A stretch of DNA of 64,000 nt from Rivularia sp. MS3 (GTDB lineage Bacteria; Cyanobacteriota; Cyanobacteriia; Cyanobacteriales; Nostocaceae), in contig JAHCMI010000010.1 in NCBI GenBank assembly GCA_019192545.1, positions 62,001 through 126,000 on the forward strand. Reading direction: 5' to 3'. Numbering within the stretch: the first letter of the stretch is position 1; every line of letters starts with the position of its first letter. Below the pieces are notes generated by a model, which did no database searches, was not told the DNA's origin, and saw only the letters and a list, made by a program, of their open reading frames with translations. A program made the position numbers and the translations under genes. Below are positions 45,100 to 54,694 of this stretch, in pieces.

Positions 45100-45386
45100 T
45101 GTTCACTCCCCATCAGATTAAGTATTTTGTCTATTCATAAAATAATATGCTCAATTTGAAAAAAAAATTTATCAAACAACTATGCTCTAGAAAATGTTTT
45201 AGAAACAAAGATTTTTCTACGCCATTCATGTGGATATACCCCTATAGAATTAGGTTTGGAATTAATGCTTATGGCATGAGCCGCAGGTACACAATAGACA
45301 TCTCCGGGATATGAATAAAATCTGGTAAAATGATATTCAATCTGGAGCATCCCAATTTTGTAAAAATAAAAGGGTACTAGAAAGTA

Positions 45387-45644
45387 TTAACGTTCAGCAG
45401 GAGGAGCCTCTGACGGAAGTCCTGTGGTATTCTCTAGCTGAGACCTCACGCTGCTACCTGCTTTCCGTTTGGTAACTAGGGTTAAAATAGCTGGAGCTGG
45501 TTGTGGTCGCTTTTGGGTGGTGTTTTTTATTATTGGAAATACGACTGAAATAATAGAAACTTTCTTTGGTTTTTTCAAGGCTCGGCGTGCAATACGGACA
45601 GGAGGAGGAGCAATAAGACTAAGGAGTTTTGGTCGATTTTTCAT
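45387..45644 (-). CDS. Hypothetical small basic protein (doubtful)
   Basis: The ORF track gives 114 residues from 45731. I take the internal Met (MKNRPKLLSLIAPPPV) because the longer form overlaps the start of the NACHT gene on the other strand. The sequence is rich in Lys, Arg and Pro, with one short hydrophobic patch (VSIISVVFPII). I recognise no family. It may be a chance ORF. Confidence 0.25.
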   Translation of the reverse strand: MKNRPKLLSLIAPPPVRIARRALKKPKKVSIISVVFPIIKNTTQKRPQPAPAILTLVTKRKAGSSVRSQLENTTGLPSEAPPAER

Positions 45645-45700
45645 TGTGTCTTCTTCATAGAATAACTTAGCAATTTTGTTAGTTGAGACACTAACAGGAC

Positions 45701-48700
45701 GTGTGGGCTTTTCACCTTTCAAAGACTCCAATTCTTGACCTTCTTCGATTGGAGTGCTTTACTTTTGATGAGCTTGTAGCAATTGATGCAGATTTTAGCG
45801 GTTATCTCGATTGGTTAGAAACAGAAGTTAAACGAAAAGGTATTGATAAAAATTACGTAGCTTTGGCTTGTACCAAGGAAGAATTAGACTCAGTTAGCAA
45901 ACGTCCGATTGGAGTTAGTCGTTATACAGGAGAAGATGGTTGGATTGAAGGCTATATTGACCGTTGGTTGGATGACCCACCAGCTAAGGAACATATTTCA
46001 ATTTTAGGTGAGTTTGGTATGGGTAAAACTTGGTTTGCTTTGCATTATGCTTGGGTAGCATTGCAACGATACAAAGACGCACAGAACAGGGGTGTGCAAC
46101 TTCCTCGCTTACCTTTAGTGATTCCTTTACGAGATTATGCCAAAGCGGTAAGTGTTGAGTCGCTATTTTCCGAATTTTTCTTTCGTCAATATGAAATTCC
46201 CATACCCGGATATTCAGCTTTTGAACAACTCAACCGTATGGGAAAACTGTTGCTGATATTCGATGGTTTTGACGAGATGGCTGCTCGGATAAACCGTCAG
46301 GAAATGATTAATAATTTTTGGGAATTAGCGAAGGTTGTTGTTCCTGGTGCCAAGGTGATTTTAACTTGTCGCACCGAACATTTTCCCGAAGCCCAGGAAG
46401 AAAGGGCTTTATTAAATGCGGAATTACAGGCTTCGATTGCTAATTTAACGGGAGAAACACCGCAGTTTGAAGTGTTGGAACTGGAGAAGTTTGACGATAA
46501 TCAAATCCGTCAGGTGCTTTCGTTACAAACAGAACCTGCAACAGTTGAGCTTGTCATGGGTAATTCCCAATTGCTGGATTTAGCCCGTCGTCCAGTTTTA
46601 ACCGAATTAATTTTGGAAGCATTACCAGATATTGCAGCGGGTAAACCTGTAGATATGTCGAGGGTTTATTTGTATGCTGTGCAGCGGAAAATGGAACGGG
46701 ATATCAAAGCCGAACGGACTTTTACTTCCTTAGCAGATAAGATGTATTTCCTGTGTGAATTAGCTTGGGAAATGCTTTCAACCGAGCAGATGAGTTTGAA
46801 TTATCGCTTATTTCCCGATAGAATTCGCCGGTTATTTGGTTCCGTAGTGCAGAAAGAAAAAGATTTAGACCACTGGCCGGCCCGACATGATAGGGCAGAC
46901 AATGCTGATTCGTAATGCCGACGGTGATTATACTCCAGCCCATCGTTCGCTGTTGGAATTTTTTGTCGCGTATAAATTTGCGGCGGAATTGGGAGTTTTA
47001 GCGGATGATTTTACTGAGTTGGTGAAAGCACAATCTTGTTTGGATGGGAATGCTGTACCTGTTGAATATAGTTGGTCTGGTTATTTTGAGCGTCAGTTGG
47101 ATGAGAATGGGTGTAGTTTGGCTATAGCTCCGCTAAGTAGATTTACTAGCGAAACTTTGGAGAAATTGAAGGATACTTTTGGGCGATCGCCATTAACAAA
47201 AGCAGTCGTAGATTTGATGTTAAGGATGGTGGGTGATAATGAGTCACTGATTAAAGTGATTGAGGAAACGCGAGGAAAAAGTGAAGCCGAGGTTAGTTAT
47301 GTTGGGGGAAATGCGGCTACTTTGGCTGTGAAGCTTGATAAAGCCGGTTTGGAAGGGAAGGATTTATCATCTGCTGTGGTGAAGGGAGCGGATTTTAGTG
47401 ATGCGAGTTTGAGTAGGGTTGACTTTGCGGGAGCGAATTTGAGTGAGAGTGTTTTCGCGAAAAATTTAGGTGATATTGGTCAAATTGCATTAAGCCCAGA
47501 TGATAAATTATTAGCTATAGGTGATTCCAGTTGCATGGTTCGCTTGTGGGAAACTGCAAGTGGAAGGGAAGTTTTAATTTGTAAAGGACATACTCGTTGG
47601 GTAATATCAGTGGTATTTAGTCCAGATGGTAATACTGTTGCCTCTTGTGGTGCTGACGAAACTATAAGGGTTTGGAATACTAAAACTGGAAAATGTCTCA
47701 AAATATTTCAAGCTCATAGTAATTGGATAAACTCTCTTTCTTTCAGCCCCGATGGTAAAACTCTTGCTAGTGCTAGCGGCGATGAAACAGTGAAACTATG
47801 GAATATAAATACTGGAGAATGCCTCAAAACTTTTCAAGGTCATACCCAATGGTTGTATACCGTAGATTTTAGTCCGAATGGTGAGCTACTTATTAGTGGA
47901 AGTGGAGACAAAACTGTAAAGCTATGGGATATAGCCACTGGAAAATGTCTTTATACTTTCAATGGGCATAGTGATGGGGCAGTATCAGTGGCATTCAGTC
48001 CAGATGGGGAAATAATTGCTAGTAGTGGTTTAGACAAAACTATAAAATTATGGAGTATTAGTACCAAAAAATGTTTTTGTATTTTGCAAGGGCATACGAA
48101 TGGGATAAACTCCATTTCTTTCAGTCCTAAAGGTGATATTTTAGCTAGTGGTAGTAATGACCAAACAGTTAAGTTATGGGATATTACGACTGGAGAATGC
48201 CTTGATACTTTTGAAGAATATAGCAATACAGTAAATTCAGTCGTATTCAGTGCTGATGGAAAAAAGCTAGTTAGTGGTGGTAGAAATCAAACTATAAAGT
48301 TATGGGATATTGCGAATAAAGAGTGTCTTCAGGCTTTGCAAAGGCATAGTATTTTGGTATATGCGACGGCATTTAGTCACGATAAAAAGTTACTTGTTAG
48401 TGGCAGTGATGACCAAACTGTAAAGCTATGGAATGTTATGACTGGGGAATGTTTGTATATTTTTGAGGGACATACTAATTTGGTCGGATCGGTGGCATTT
48501 AGCCCTGACAGCAAATTGATTGCCAGTGGTAGTTCTGACAAAACAGTTAAGTTATGGGATATCACGACTGGAGAATGCCTTCATACTTTTGAGGGACATA
48601 CTAATTCAATTAATTCAATAGCCTTCAGTACAGACTGTAAGATGCTTGCCACTGCAAGCAACGACAGAAATGTAAAATTGTGGAATATTTCCACTGGAGA

Positions 48701-49322
48701 ATGCCTTCATACTTTACAAAAAAAATTCTCTGTACAATCATTAGCCTTTAGTTCAGATAACAAAACCCTTGCAACTTGCGGCAATGATGCAATATTAAGG
48801 TTATGGGATGTTGCTACCAGAAAATGTATTCATTCTTTGAAGAACCATACTCATTTCATACTGTCAGTTGCTTTCAGTTCTTCAGATAAAATTCTTGCTA
48901 CTAGTAGTGATGACAAAACGTTGAAAATATGGAGTAATATCACTAAAAAATGTCTTTATTCTTTAGAAGGTCATACCAGAGGAGTCAGAGCAATCGCTTT
49001 GAGTTCAGATGATAAGATGCTCGTTAGTGGTAGTGACGACCGAACCATAAGATTATGGAACACAATTACTGGAGAATGTATTCACACTTTGTATGGTCAT
49101 ACAAATGCAATATATTCAGTCATATTTCATTCAGATGGTAAAAATATTATAAGTTGCGGTCAGGATATGACAATCAAATACTGGGACATCAAAACTGGCA
49201 AATGTCTAAAAACATTAAAACGCGATCGCCCTTATGAAAACATGAATATCACTGGTGTTACAGGCTTAACAGAAGTTGAAAAAAGTACGCTAAAAGCATT
49301 AGGTGCTGTGGAAGAGAATTGA
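45701..49322 (+). pseudogene. NACHT-pentapeptide-WD40 protein gene, frameshifted
   Basis: Two ORFs (45701-46915 and 46887-49322) together give one familiar cyanobacterial architecture. It has a NACHT NTPase with P-loop GEFGMGKTW and Walker B LLLIFDGFDEM, a helical region, a short pentapeptide-like linker ([26 protein letters not shown]) and 14 WD40 repeats, enough for two seven-bladed propellers. The frame changes between DLDHWP and [20 protein letters not shown], at about 46876-46885, inside a GC-rich GGCCGGCCC. One extra base or two missing bases would explain it. The N-terminus also looks short; it starts directly ahead of DELVAIDADFSGYLDWLE, with no recognisable effector domain. Relatives act as STAND-type signalling NTPases, some in antiphage defence. 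The frameshift could be a real lesion or an assembly error. Confidence 0.85.
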
Positions 49323-49399
49323 AACTGAATTTATTAGTAGTTTTTATGTACTATATTGTGATATTATTCAGTTAATCTATTCAATTTCCATGCCAAGCA

Positions 49400-49675
49400 T
49401 TGAGACAGCAGGAGGTTTTATGTCGAACCATAGTGGCAGTTATATGCTCGGCGGATATTATTCAAATGTTGAATGACGAAGAAGTGTTAAATACTATCGG
49501 ACTGCAAAAGTCTCAGCAAGTGATTACCCAAATGGTTAAAATTGCATCTAGAGAATATGATTGCAACTCTGGAGAAATTCTAGAAGGTCATACGGATTAT
49601 CTTAACCTTTGCTACTGTTGTCTTTCTATTACAACCAATCTCGACAATGGTTTATGCAATTCCTGTCGAAGTTAG
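49400..49675 (+). CDS. Hypothetical protein with C-terminal CxxC motifs, TTG start or 5'-truncated
   Basis: The ORF encodes 91 residues. It begins at a TTG and has no in-frame ATG after the upstream stop at about 49373, so the 5' end may be lost. The C-terminus has CYCC and CNSC, which could bind zinc. I recall similar cyanobacterial proteins with TIGLQKSQQVI but no assigned function. It follows the NACHT/WD40 gene by 77 bp on the same strand. Confidence 0.4.
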   Translation: MRQQEVLCRTIVAVICSADIIQMLNDEEVLNTIGLQKSQQVITQMVKIASREYDCNSGEILEGHTDYLNLCYCCLSITTNLDNGLCNSCRS

Positions 49676-49701
49676 CGATTAAAATAATTGCAAATTCATC
49701 C

Positions 49702-50317
49702 TCAACCCCACACCCGACGCAAATTCAAAACGAAAGCTGGTAATACTTTACCACCAGATAACGAATCGGGATTTTCTAATACTTCCACAGCAGAATCTGG
49801 TCGATAAATTTCCACACGTTGCGGTAGTGGATCTAGCAACCAGCCCAACTTTGCACCATTATCAATATACTCTTTCGTCTTTGCTTGTAACGATTCAAGC
49901 TTATCTGAGCTAGACCGTAATTCAACTACGTTCTGCGGGACAAATATTAGCAAAGGTTCCTTTTTGTTCTGCATTTAATGCATCCCATCGTTCTTGAGAA
50001 ACCCATGAAGCATCGGGGGAGCGAGTAGCACCATTTGGTAAAATAAAGCCAGTGGAAGAATTGAAAGCTTTACCCAAATTCTCATTTTCTTCATACCAGC
50101 GATATAGTTGTCCGCTAATGCTGAGATTGCGTTGTCCTGTTTCCCAGCCAGTAGGTGGATTCACAATCAATTCTCCCCGTGCGTTTCTTTCCAGTTTTAA
50201 ATCTCGGTTTGCGACTGCTAGGATTGCAAACTGTTCTTGAGTTACGTACAATCCAATCGACAATGGCAAGTTAAGCGGTAGAATTTGGTTTTCTGGAGTT
50301 GTGGGTGTCTGTACCAT
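49702..50317 (-). pseudogene. Uma2-family (DUF820) endonuclease-like gene, frameshifted
   Basis: ORFs 49922-50317 and 49702-49974 join into one Uma2 protein of about 200 residues. The first gives the N-terminal half (LERNARGELIVNPPTGWETG, FNSSTGFILPNGATRSPDASWVS). The second gives the PD-(D/E)XK-type core and end (VVELRSSSDKLESLQAKTKEYI, GAKLGWLLDPLPQRVEIYRP). The frame changes at about 49935-49950, just before the VVELRS strand, by one extra base or two missing bases. Uma2 genes are very numerous in cyanobacteria, and their role is unclear. Confidence 0.85.
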
Positions 50318-50475
50318 CTTGGACTCTTGTAGAAAGCGGAATTTTAGGAAAGATATTTACCCTATTAATTAACATATTCTATCGCCCCAGAAGCCCATTA
50401 AAATACTCAACCTATTTTGATTATTAGTATATTTGTATTGTAAGATTAACAAGGTGAAGCCTTTATCATTCATCT

Positions 50476-50988
50476 ATGCTGGAATTAACTAAAATCCAAA
50501 CGATAGCCGAATTGTATTCTCCTCAAGAACTATTTGCTGCGTTAGTTTGGCAGCGTCAATTCAATAACTTTGACGGGGAACAAGTTATTACTGACTTATT
50601 AGAACATAATAATTTATGGGAAAGCTTTGTATTTACCAAACCGATTTTTGCCCCAGACGAAAATGGTTTGAGTTTTGGTGGTGTGATTGATACTCTTGCT
50701 GCAATGGCTAATTATCGTCCAATGCCAGAAACTAGTATGATTCATTTCGTTGCCTATCCCGCAGATACCTTATATATTCTGAGTGAAAATCAAGACTCCA
50801 AAGTATCCCAACTTGTAGATTTCGGTAAAAAGTGGAAAGCAGATTGCGTAGAAGTAACTGATGGAACAGATACACAATACACTTATCGACTCAAGCGTAT
50901 GCTGAGATATAGATTTGAAGAAGCGTTATGGGGAAATGAGAATAAGGAACAGCGGGATGCGGTTGTTGTTTCTTATTGGTGGGATTAA
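50476..50988 (+). CDS. Hypothetical protein, 170 aa
   Basis: The ORF is intact and encodes an acidic, soluble protein with no signal peptide or membrane segment. It starts MLELTKIQTIAELYSPQELF and ends DAVVVSYWWD. I do not recognise a named family. It stands alone, between the Uma2 pseudogene and the CcbP-like gene, both on the other strand. Confidence 0.6.
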   Translation: MLELTKIQTIAELYSPQELFAALVWQRQFNNFDGEQVITDLLEHNNLWESFVFTKPIFAPDENGLSFGGVIDTLAAMANYRPMPETSMIHFVAYPADTLYILSENQDSKVSQLVDFGKKWKADCVEVTDGTDTQYTYRLKRMLRYRFEEALWGNENKEQRDAVVVSYWWD

Positions 50989-51026
50989 TGTAAGTAGAGC
51001 TAAAATTCATACCCCATATCTATCCA

Positions 51027-51383
51027 TTAATACCAATCAGCAATAGCTTCGGCAGTTTCTTCATCAACTTCAATCGGATGAATATCCTCAAGACGTGCAG
51101 AAAATATATCATCAACTTCCCCTTACCGATAACGTACTTCAACAAACATAGAGCGTATACATTCATCTTCCGGTGACATTTCTACTACTTCAATTTCCTT
51201 TCCTTGAGGACGCTGACGGTTTACCCACTTAGCCTTAAAAGGAAATTGTAACTTGTCTTGCAAGTAATAGTACCATCCCATTGCTCTTTCATCTTCGTTG
51301 TAAGCATCGACAACTACTTCCATATCGATGCGCTCTTCTCGATTTTTACTTGGTGCTGTACCGGACATAAAATCTATCTCCAA
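51027..51383 (-). pseudogene. CcbP-like calcium-binding protein gene with an in-frame TAA
   Basis: The ORF track ends at a TAA (51123-51125) after 86 residues. The same frame continues GEVDDIFSARLEDIHPIEVDEE and EAIADWY to a second TAA at 51027-51029, 119 codons in total. The N-terminal half (REERIDMEVVVDAYNEDERAMGWYYYL) and the tail (ETAEAIADW) are both recognisable parts of the cyanobacterial CcbP-type Ca-binding family. The gene is therefore interrupted by a nonsense codon without any frame change. Confidence 0.7.
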
Positions 51384-51512
51384 TGGTTAATTTTATTACA
51401 GTGTTAAAGTATTAAAATATCTTTCATTATTTTCCTATCTCGGAATACATCTAACCTTTAAAATTAAATTAAAACAGTTTCAACAAATCACGATTCTGTA
51501 ATTTTAGGCATA

Positions 51513-52293
51513 AATATTAGTGAAGAAGATGGTGGTGGTTGGATTATTCTGGTGAAGGTTATTTCTCTGGGATGGTATCGCTAAGGGATAAAATATTGCA
51601 AGGTGATTATCGGTGTTTATATCTTGCTTGGCTAAAAGCTGCAACAATTTATTTTGGCTTTGAGGAAGAAGATTTACTCGAACCCCCCGTAACTCCCAAC
51701 TTGGATAATTTATCAGCTTCGCTTTCGTCTTTTATTGATTTTTTTGAAATTGACGAAGACTTGATTTCAGTCGCAGCTTCAGCGAGTGATTTTCAAGAAA
51801 GTTAGAAGATTTGATACCACAATTGAGCGAACAAGAAAGCAATGATTTTTTAATTCGACTCTTAAAAGGCGAAACTCATCTTGGAATACAATTAACTCAT
51901 AGGCTGCGGGAATTATCTGGTAAAAAATCAATAAATATTGATAGTAATACAAACAGACGTAATTTATGTCAATTGTTAGGATTGGCAGAAGAAGAAACAA
52001 ATCAACGACTTAAAAAAGAGAGAGAATTAGAACGTCAAGCCAGGATACAAAAATTAGAAGTATTAGCAAAGAAAAAAGATAAAGTTTGGCAGCAAGTATT
52101 TGAAGCAATTGCACTTAAACAAGCCAAACCATTAGACCAAGCTGTTGCTAATTTGATTGATTTACGGGACTTGGCACAGTACCAAGGAAAGTTAGAAGAG
52201 TTTTAAGCTAGCATTAATCAAATACAGAAAGATTACAGTAAACGTCCTGGGTTAATATCGCGGTTAAAGAAAGCAGGACTTTTGAAGAAGTAG
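51513..52293 (+). pseudogene. Remnant of a conserved cyanobacterial hypothetical gene, several lesions
   Basis: Parts of one protein are spread over three frames. NISEEDGGGW (from about 51513) continues in another frame as DYSGEGYFSGMVSLRDKILQ, then, after a stop at 51805, as LSEQESNDFLIRLLKGE. An in-frame TAA (52204-52206) separates GKLEEF from SINQIQKDYSKRPGL. I recall intact relatives of about 300 or more residues with these blocks in this order. The 5' half is missing. No function is known to me. The track's ORFs 51539-51805 and 51811-52206 are pieces of it. Confidence 0.7.
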
Positions 52294-52326
52294 AATTATT
52301 GATAATAAATTATTTTATTTTGATAT

Positions 52327-52741
52327 TTATGGATACTGTCCTTGATTAATCAATACTTGTCGTTGAAGTACGCGATTAGGAGCATTAAACTGAAGTAGTC
52401 TTGCAGTTGCTTGACCAATTTGAGTTTTACCTTCAATATTCGCATTTTTAATATAAAAATGTTCATCCCATATCTGACGACGTGGATTAAACAAGGGAAC
52501 AATTTCTTTAGTCGTTTGATCTAATGTAGCGAAGTCAGAGCCTTTATGGCGATTACAGGATAAACATGAAAGTGCCAAATTATCTAGACTGCTTTCACCG
52601 CCATGCTTGATTGCAATAATATGATCTACCTCATGTGTATAAATAGAAAAATCTTGAAGAAGTAAACAATATACAAGCACGTTTGTTAGCTCTTTCTTGA
52701 ACAAGTTTACGTAATTTCGTAGAAATATAATCAGAAGTCAT
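52327..52741 (-). pseudogene. HNH endonuclease gene, frameshifted near the start
   Basis: The natural ATG appears to be at 52741 (MTSDYISTKLRKLVQERANKR). The frame breaks after RAC at about 52672, where two bases seem to be missing from a GAxTAT-type codon pair. The HNH core then reads in the frame of the 52327-52704 ORF: CLLLQDFSIYTHEVDHIIAIKHGGESSLDNLALSCLSCNRHKG, ending LFNPRRQIWDEHF. The gene starts right after the stop of the upstream small gene, so the two form a pair like the one on the other strand at 53320-54162. Confidence 0.75.
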
Positions 52742-52743
52742 GT

Positions 52744-53124
52744 TTACTCGTTGCGTTTGAAAGCTCTTGCTTTTAATAAAATCATCATATGTTCTAACTG
52801 TTCATAAACATCTAATTCAGCTAATTCCATTGAATTAAGTGTAGCAGAGCGGTTCCTTTCCAATAATTCTTCTAATCTCGACTGAGCTTGAGGTGAAACT
52901 TTAAAAGCAATTATTTCTTCTGGTGTTGGGCGCTTAATTAAAAAGTCAAGAACTTCTTGATAAACTAAGGGGATGTCTGTAGGCTCAGTTTGATCTGTCT
53001 TACTTATGCTTGTCGGTAAATTTGCAACATCTAATAATTGCCATAGCAATTCGGGTAAACGATTTTGCAAAGGTTCTAGACGCTGAGCTAGTTCATCGGA
53101 AACTTGAATTGTTAATTCTGCCAT
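52744..53124 (-). CDS. Small HNH-associated protein, antitoxin-like
   Basis: The ORF encodes 126 residues and is intact. It begins MAELTIQVSDELAQRLEPLQNRL, like the beta-strand-helix start of some antitoxins and DNA-binding regulators. It ends in a helical stretch (ELAELDVYEQLEHMMILLKARA). Its stop lies 2 bp from the start codon of the HNH gene. Paired small genes of this type next to HNH genes are frequent in filamentous cyanobacteria. The role is unknown; an antitoxin is one guess. Confidence 0.6.
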   Translation of the reverse strand: MAELTIQVSDELAQRLEPLQNRLPELLWQLLDVANLPTSISKTDQTEPTDIPLVYQEVLDFLIKRPTPEEIIAFKVSPQAQSRLEELLERNRSATLNSMELAELDVYEQLEHMMILLKARAFKRNE

Positions 53125-53319
53125 TGCCTGGGGTTTCGTCCTGTCAGCTTATCTTAATATTGCTAATTATAGCTTTAGCTTTTACATAGAGTGCTATCTA
53201 AAGTTAATCCGCCGTCAAAACGGATTACGTTAAATTATTCTTCTGTAATTGACTTTGAATAAGATGATTTTCACAATGTTAGTATTAAAAGTATAAAAAC
53301 AAGCGATATCTAACAACCA

Positions 53320-53766
53320 ATGGCAACGCAAGAAGTCACGGTTGAACTCCCACAAGCTATTTTTCAGCAATTGGCTCGTATTGCTCAAGCAACTCAGCAG
53401 CCTTTGGAAACTTTGGTAGCTCAAAGCATCGTCAGCAACTTACCCCCTACACCCGACAATGCACCATTAGAAATCCAAGAAGAACTTCTACAAATGCAAA
53501 CCTGGGATGACGAGGAATTATTGGCGATTACCTTCGGTAGAGCTTCGCTTAACGCCAATAGTCAAATTACATCCGAACAGCAAAAACGCCACATAGAATT
53601 ATTAGAGAAAAATAGCACAAGCGAGGAGCTAAATAAGATTGAACGTTAAGAACTTAGTGAGTTAAGAACTGCTTCTGACCGTTTAATGTTACAAAAAGCT
53701 TATGCTTGGTCAGTTCTCCGTTGGCGAGGACACAAAATACCAAATTTAAATGAAATGCCCCTCTAG
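53320..53766 (+). pseudogene. Second small HNH-associated protein gene, with in-frame TAA
   Basis: The track ORF stops at TAA 53647-53649 after NKIER. The same frame then continues ELSELRTASDRLMLQKAYAW and VLRWRGHKIPNLNEMPL to a TAG at 53764-53766. ASDRLMLxKAYAW-LLRWRGH is the usual end of this family, so the TAA is an internal nonsense codon. The stretch FGRASLNAN (53533-53559) may be an inserted small dispersed repeat. The start MATQEVTVELPQAIFQQL is normal. The gene precedes an intact HNH gene by 3 bp. Confidence 0.65.
53533..53559 (+). repeat. Possible 27-bp small dispersed repeat in a coding region
   Basis: TTCGGTAGAGCTTCGCTTAACGCCAAT encodes FGRASLNAN. It contains the GCTTCGCTTAACG-like tail shared with the elements at 20962 and 56824, preceded by a short hairpin (ACCTTCGGT). 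It falls where I would expect the family to read directly from LLAI to SQI. The match is weaker than for the other two. Confidence 0.4.
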
Positions 53767-53769
53767 TTC

Positions 53770-54162
53770 ATGGCTATTTCTGACAAAATTCGTTCTGAAG
53801 TTATAATTCGGGCTAATTATAGGTGTGAATATTGTCAAACTAATTCTCGATTAATTGGAATGCCATTAGTTATGGAGCATATTTTTCCTAAAACTGCTGG
53901 TGGTGGAGATGAATCTGAAAATTTAGCAGCATCTTGTTATAGATGTAACGAATTTAAAGGCGCAAAAACTCATGCAATTGACTCAAAGACAAGCCAGTTA
54001 GTTGCATTATTTAACCCCAGAAAACAATCTTGGCAAGAAAATTTTAATTGGGTGAATGGTGGAACTCACATTGCTGGTATAACACCTACAGGTAGAGCAA
54101 CTGTAATTGCTTTACGACTTAATAATGATTATTTAACCGAAGCAAGAGCCGCCCTGGATTGA
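53770..54162 (+). CDS. HNH endonuclease
   Basis: The ORF encodes 130 residues and is intact. It carries an HNH fold with zinc-binding Cys pairs: YRCEYCQ, the catalytic region MPLVMEHIFPKTAGGG, and ASCYRCNEFKGAKTH. It ends with the LFNPRKQSWQENF block shared with the 52327-52741 gene. Small stand-alone HNH nucleases like this are common in cyanobacteria, usually behind a short partner gene as here. The substrate and role are unknown. Confidence 0.85.
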   Translation: MAISDKIRSEVIIRANYRCEYCQTNSRLIGMPLVMEHIFPKTAGGGDESENLAASCYRCNEFKGAKTHAIDSKTSQLVALFNPRKQSWQENFNWVNGGTHIAGITPTGRATVIALRLNNDYLTEARAALD

Positions 54163-54208
54163 GAGCAATTGGCATCCACCATCATAAATATTTATTTTTA
54201 TCAATTAT

Positions 54209-54603
54209 TTACTCTTCAAAATTAAAGCATTAATTTTTTCATTATCAATATTTATACCATTACGTTCTAAGTATGGACGTAAATTAATTTGAATAAATAA
54301 ATCTTTTAATTCTGAGCGCAATTTCTTCAGGAGGATTTCCTGATAGAGCTGTTGCTATTAAACGTTCTGCTGCTTTGAATTCTCCACAATCTACCGAAGC
54401 GAGTTGCTGCGCTGCGATGTAAAATTGAACGGCTTGGTTCTGCATCTAATTGATGAGCAATTAATTCTGCGGCTGCTTGCTCGTTTTCAAATGCTTCTCG
54501 AATCAGTTGCGAGGCTTGTTCTAAGTTACCTGTTCCGTTTAGCAGTAAAAGCTGCTTCCGCCAAATCCATTGCGGTGCTATGTGTTTCTTGAATTTGTAT
54601 CAT
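54209..54603 (-). pseudogene. Remnant of a conserved cyanobacterial helical-repeat protein gene
   Basis: From the ATG at 54603 the DNA reads MIQIQETHSTAMDLAEAAFTAKRN. Three frame changes then lead through EQASQLIREAFENEQAAAELIAHQL, EFKAAERLIATALSGNPPEEIA and INLRPYLERNGINIDNEKIN to a TAA at 54209. The blocks are in the order I know from intact relatives of about 140 residues. The track's 54404-54592 ORF is a shadow on the other strand. Confidence 0.6.
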
Positions 54604-54694
54604 TTCTTTTATACATAAGATAGAGGTGTGCTTTCCATGTTCCGAGCCGAACTAAGCCATTCTCAAATCAGGAAAGCGAGTTTTTAGTAAATTG

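Noticed and set aside
45100-45386. Intergenic gap before the NACHT gene examined for genes or RNAs
   Set aside because: I see no coding frame, strong hairpin or known RNA motif in it.
47480-48565. Three minus-strand ORFs with similar sequence opposite the WD40 gene
   Set aside because: Their mutual similarity only reflects the repeated WD40 DNA read on the other strand.
47580-49220. Regular repeats of about 126 bp, considered as a CRISPR or tandem DNA repeat
   Set aside because: They are WD40 coding repeats; units diverge and translate to WD40 blades. No CRISPR-like array was seen in the window.
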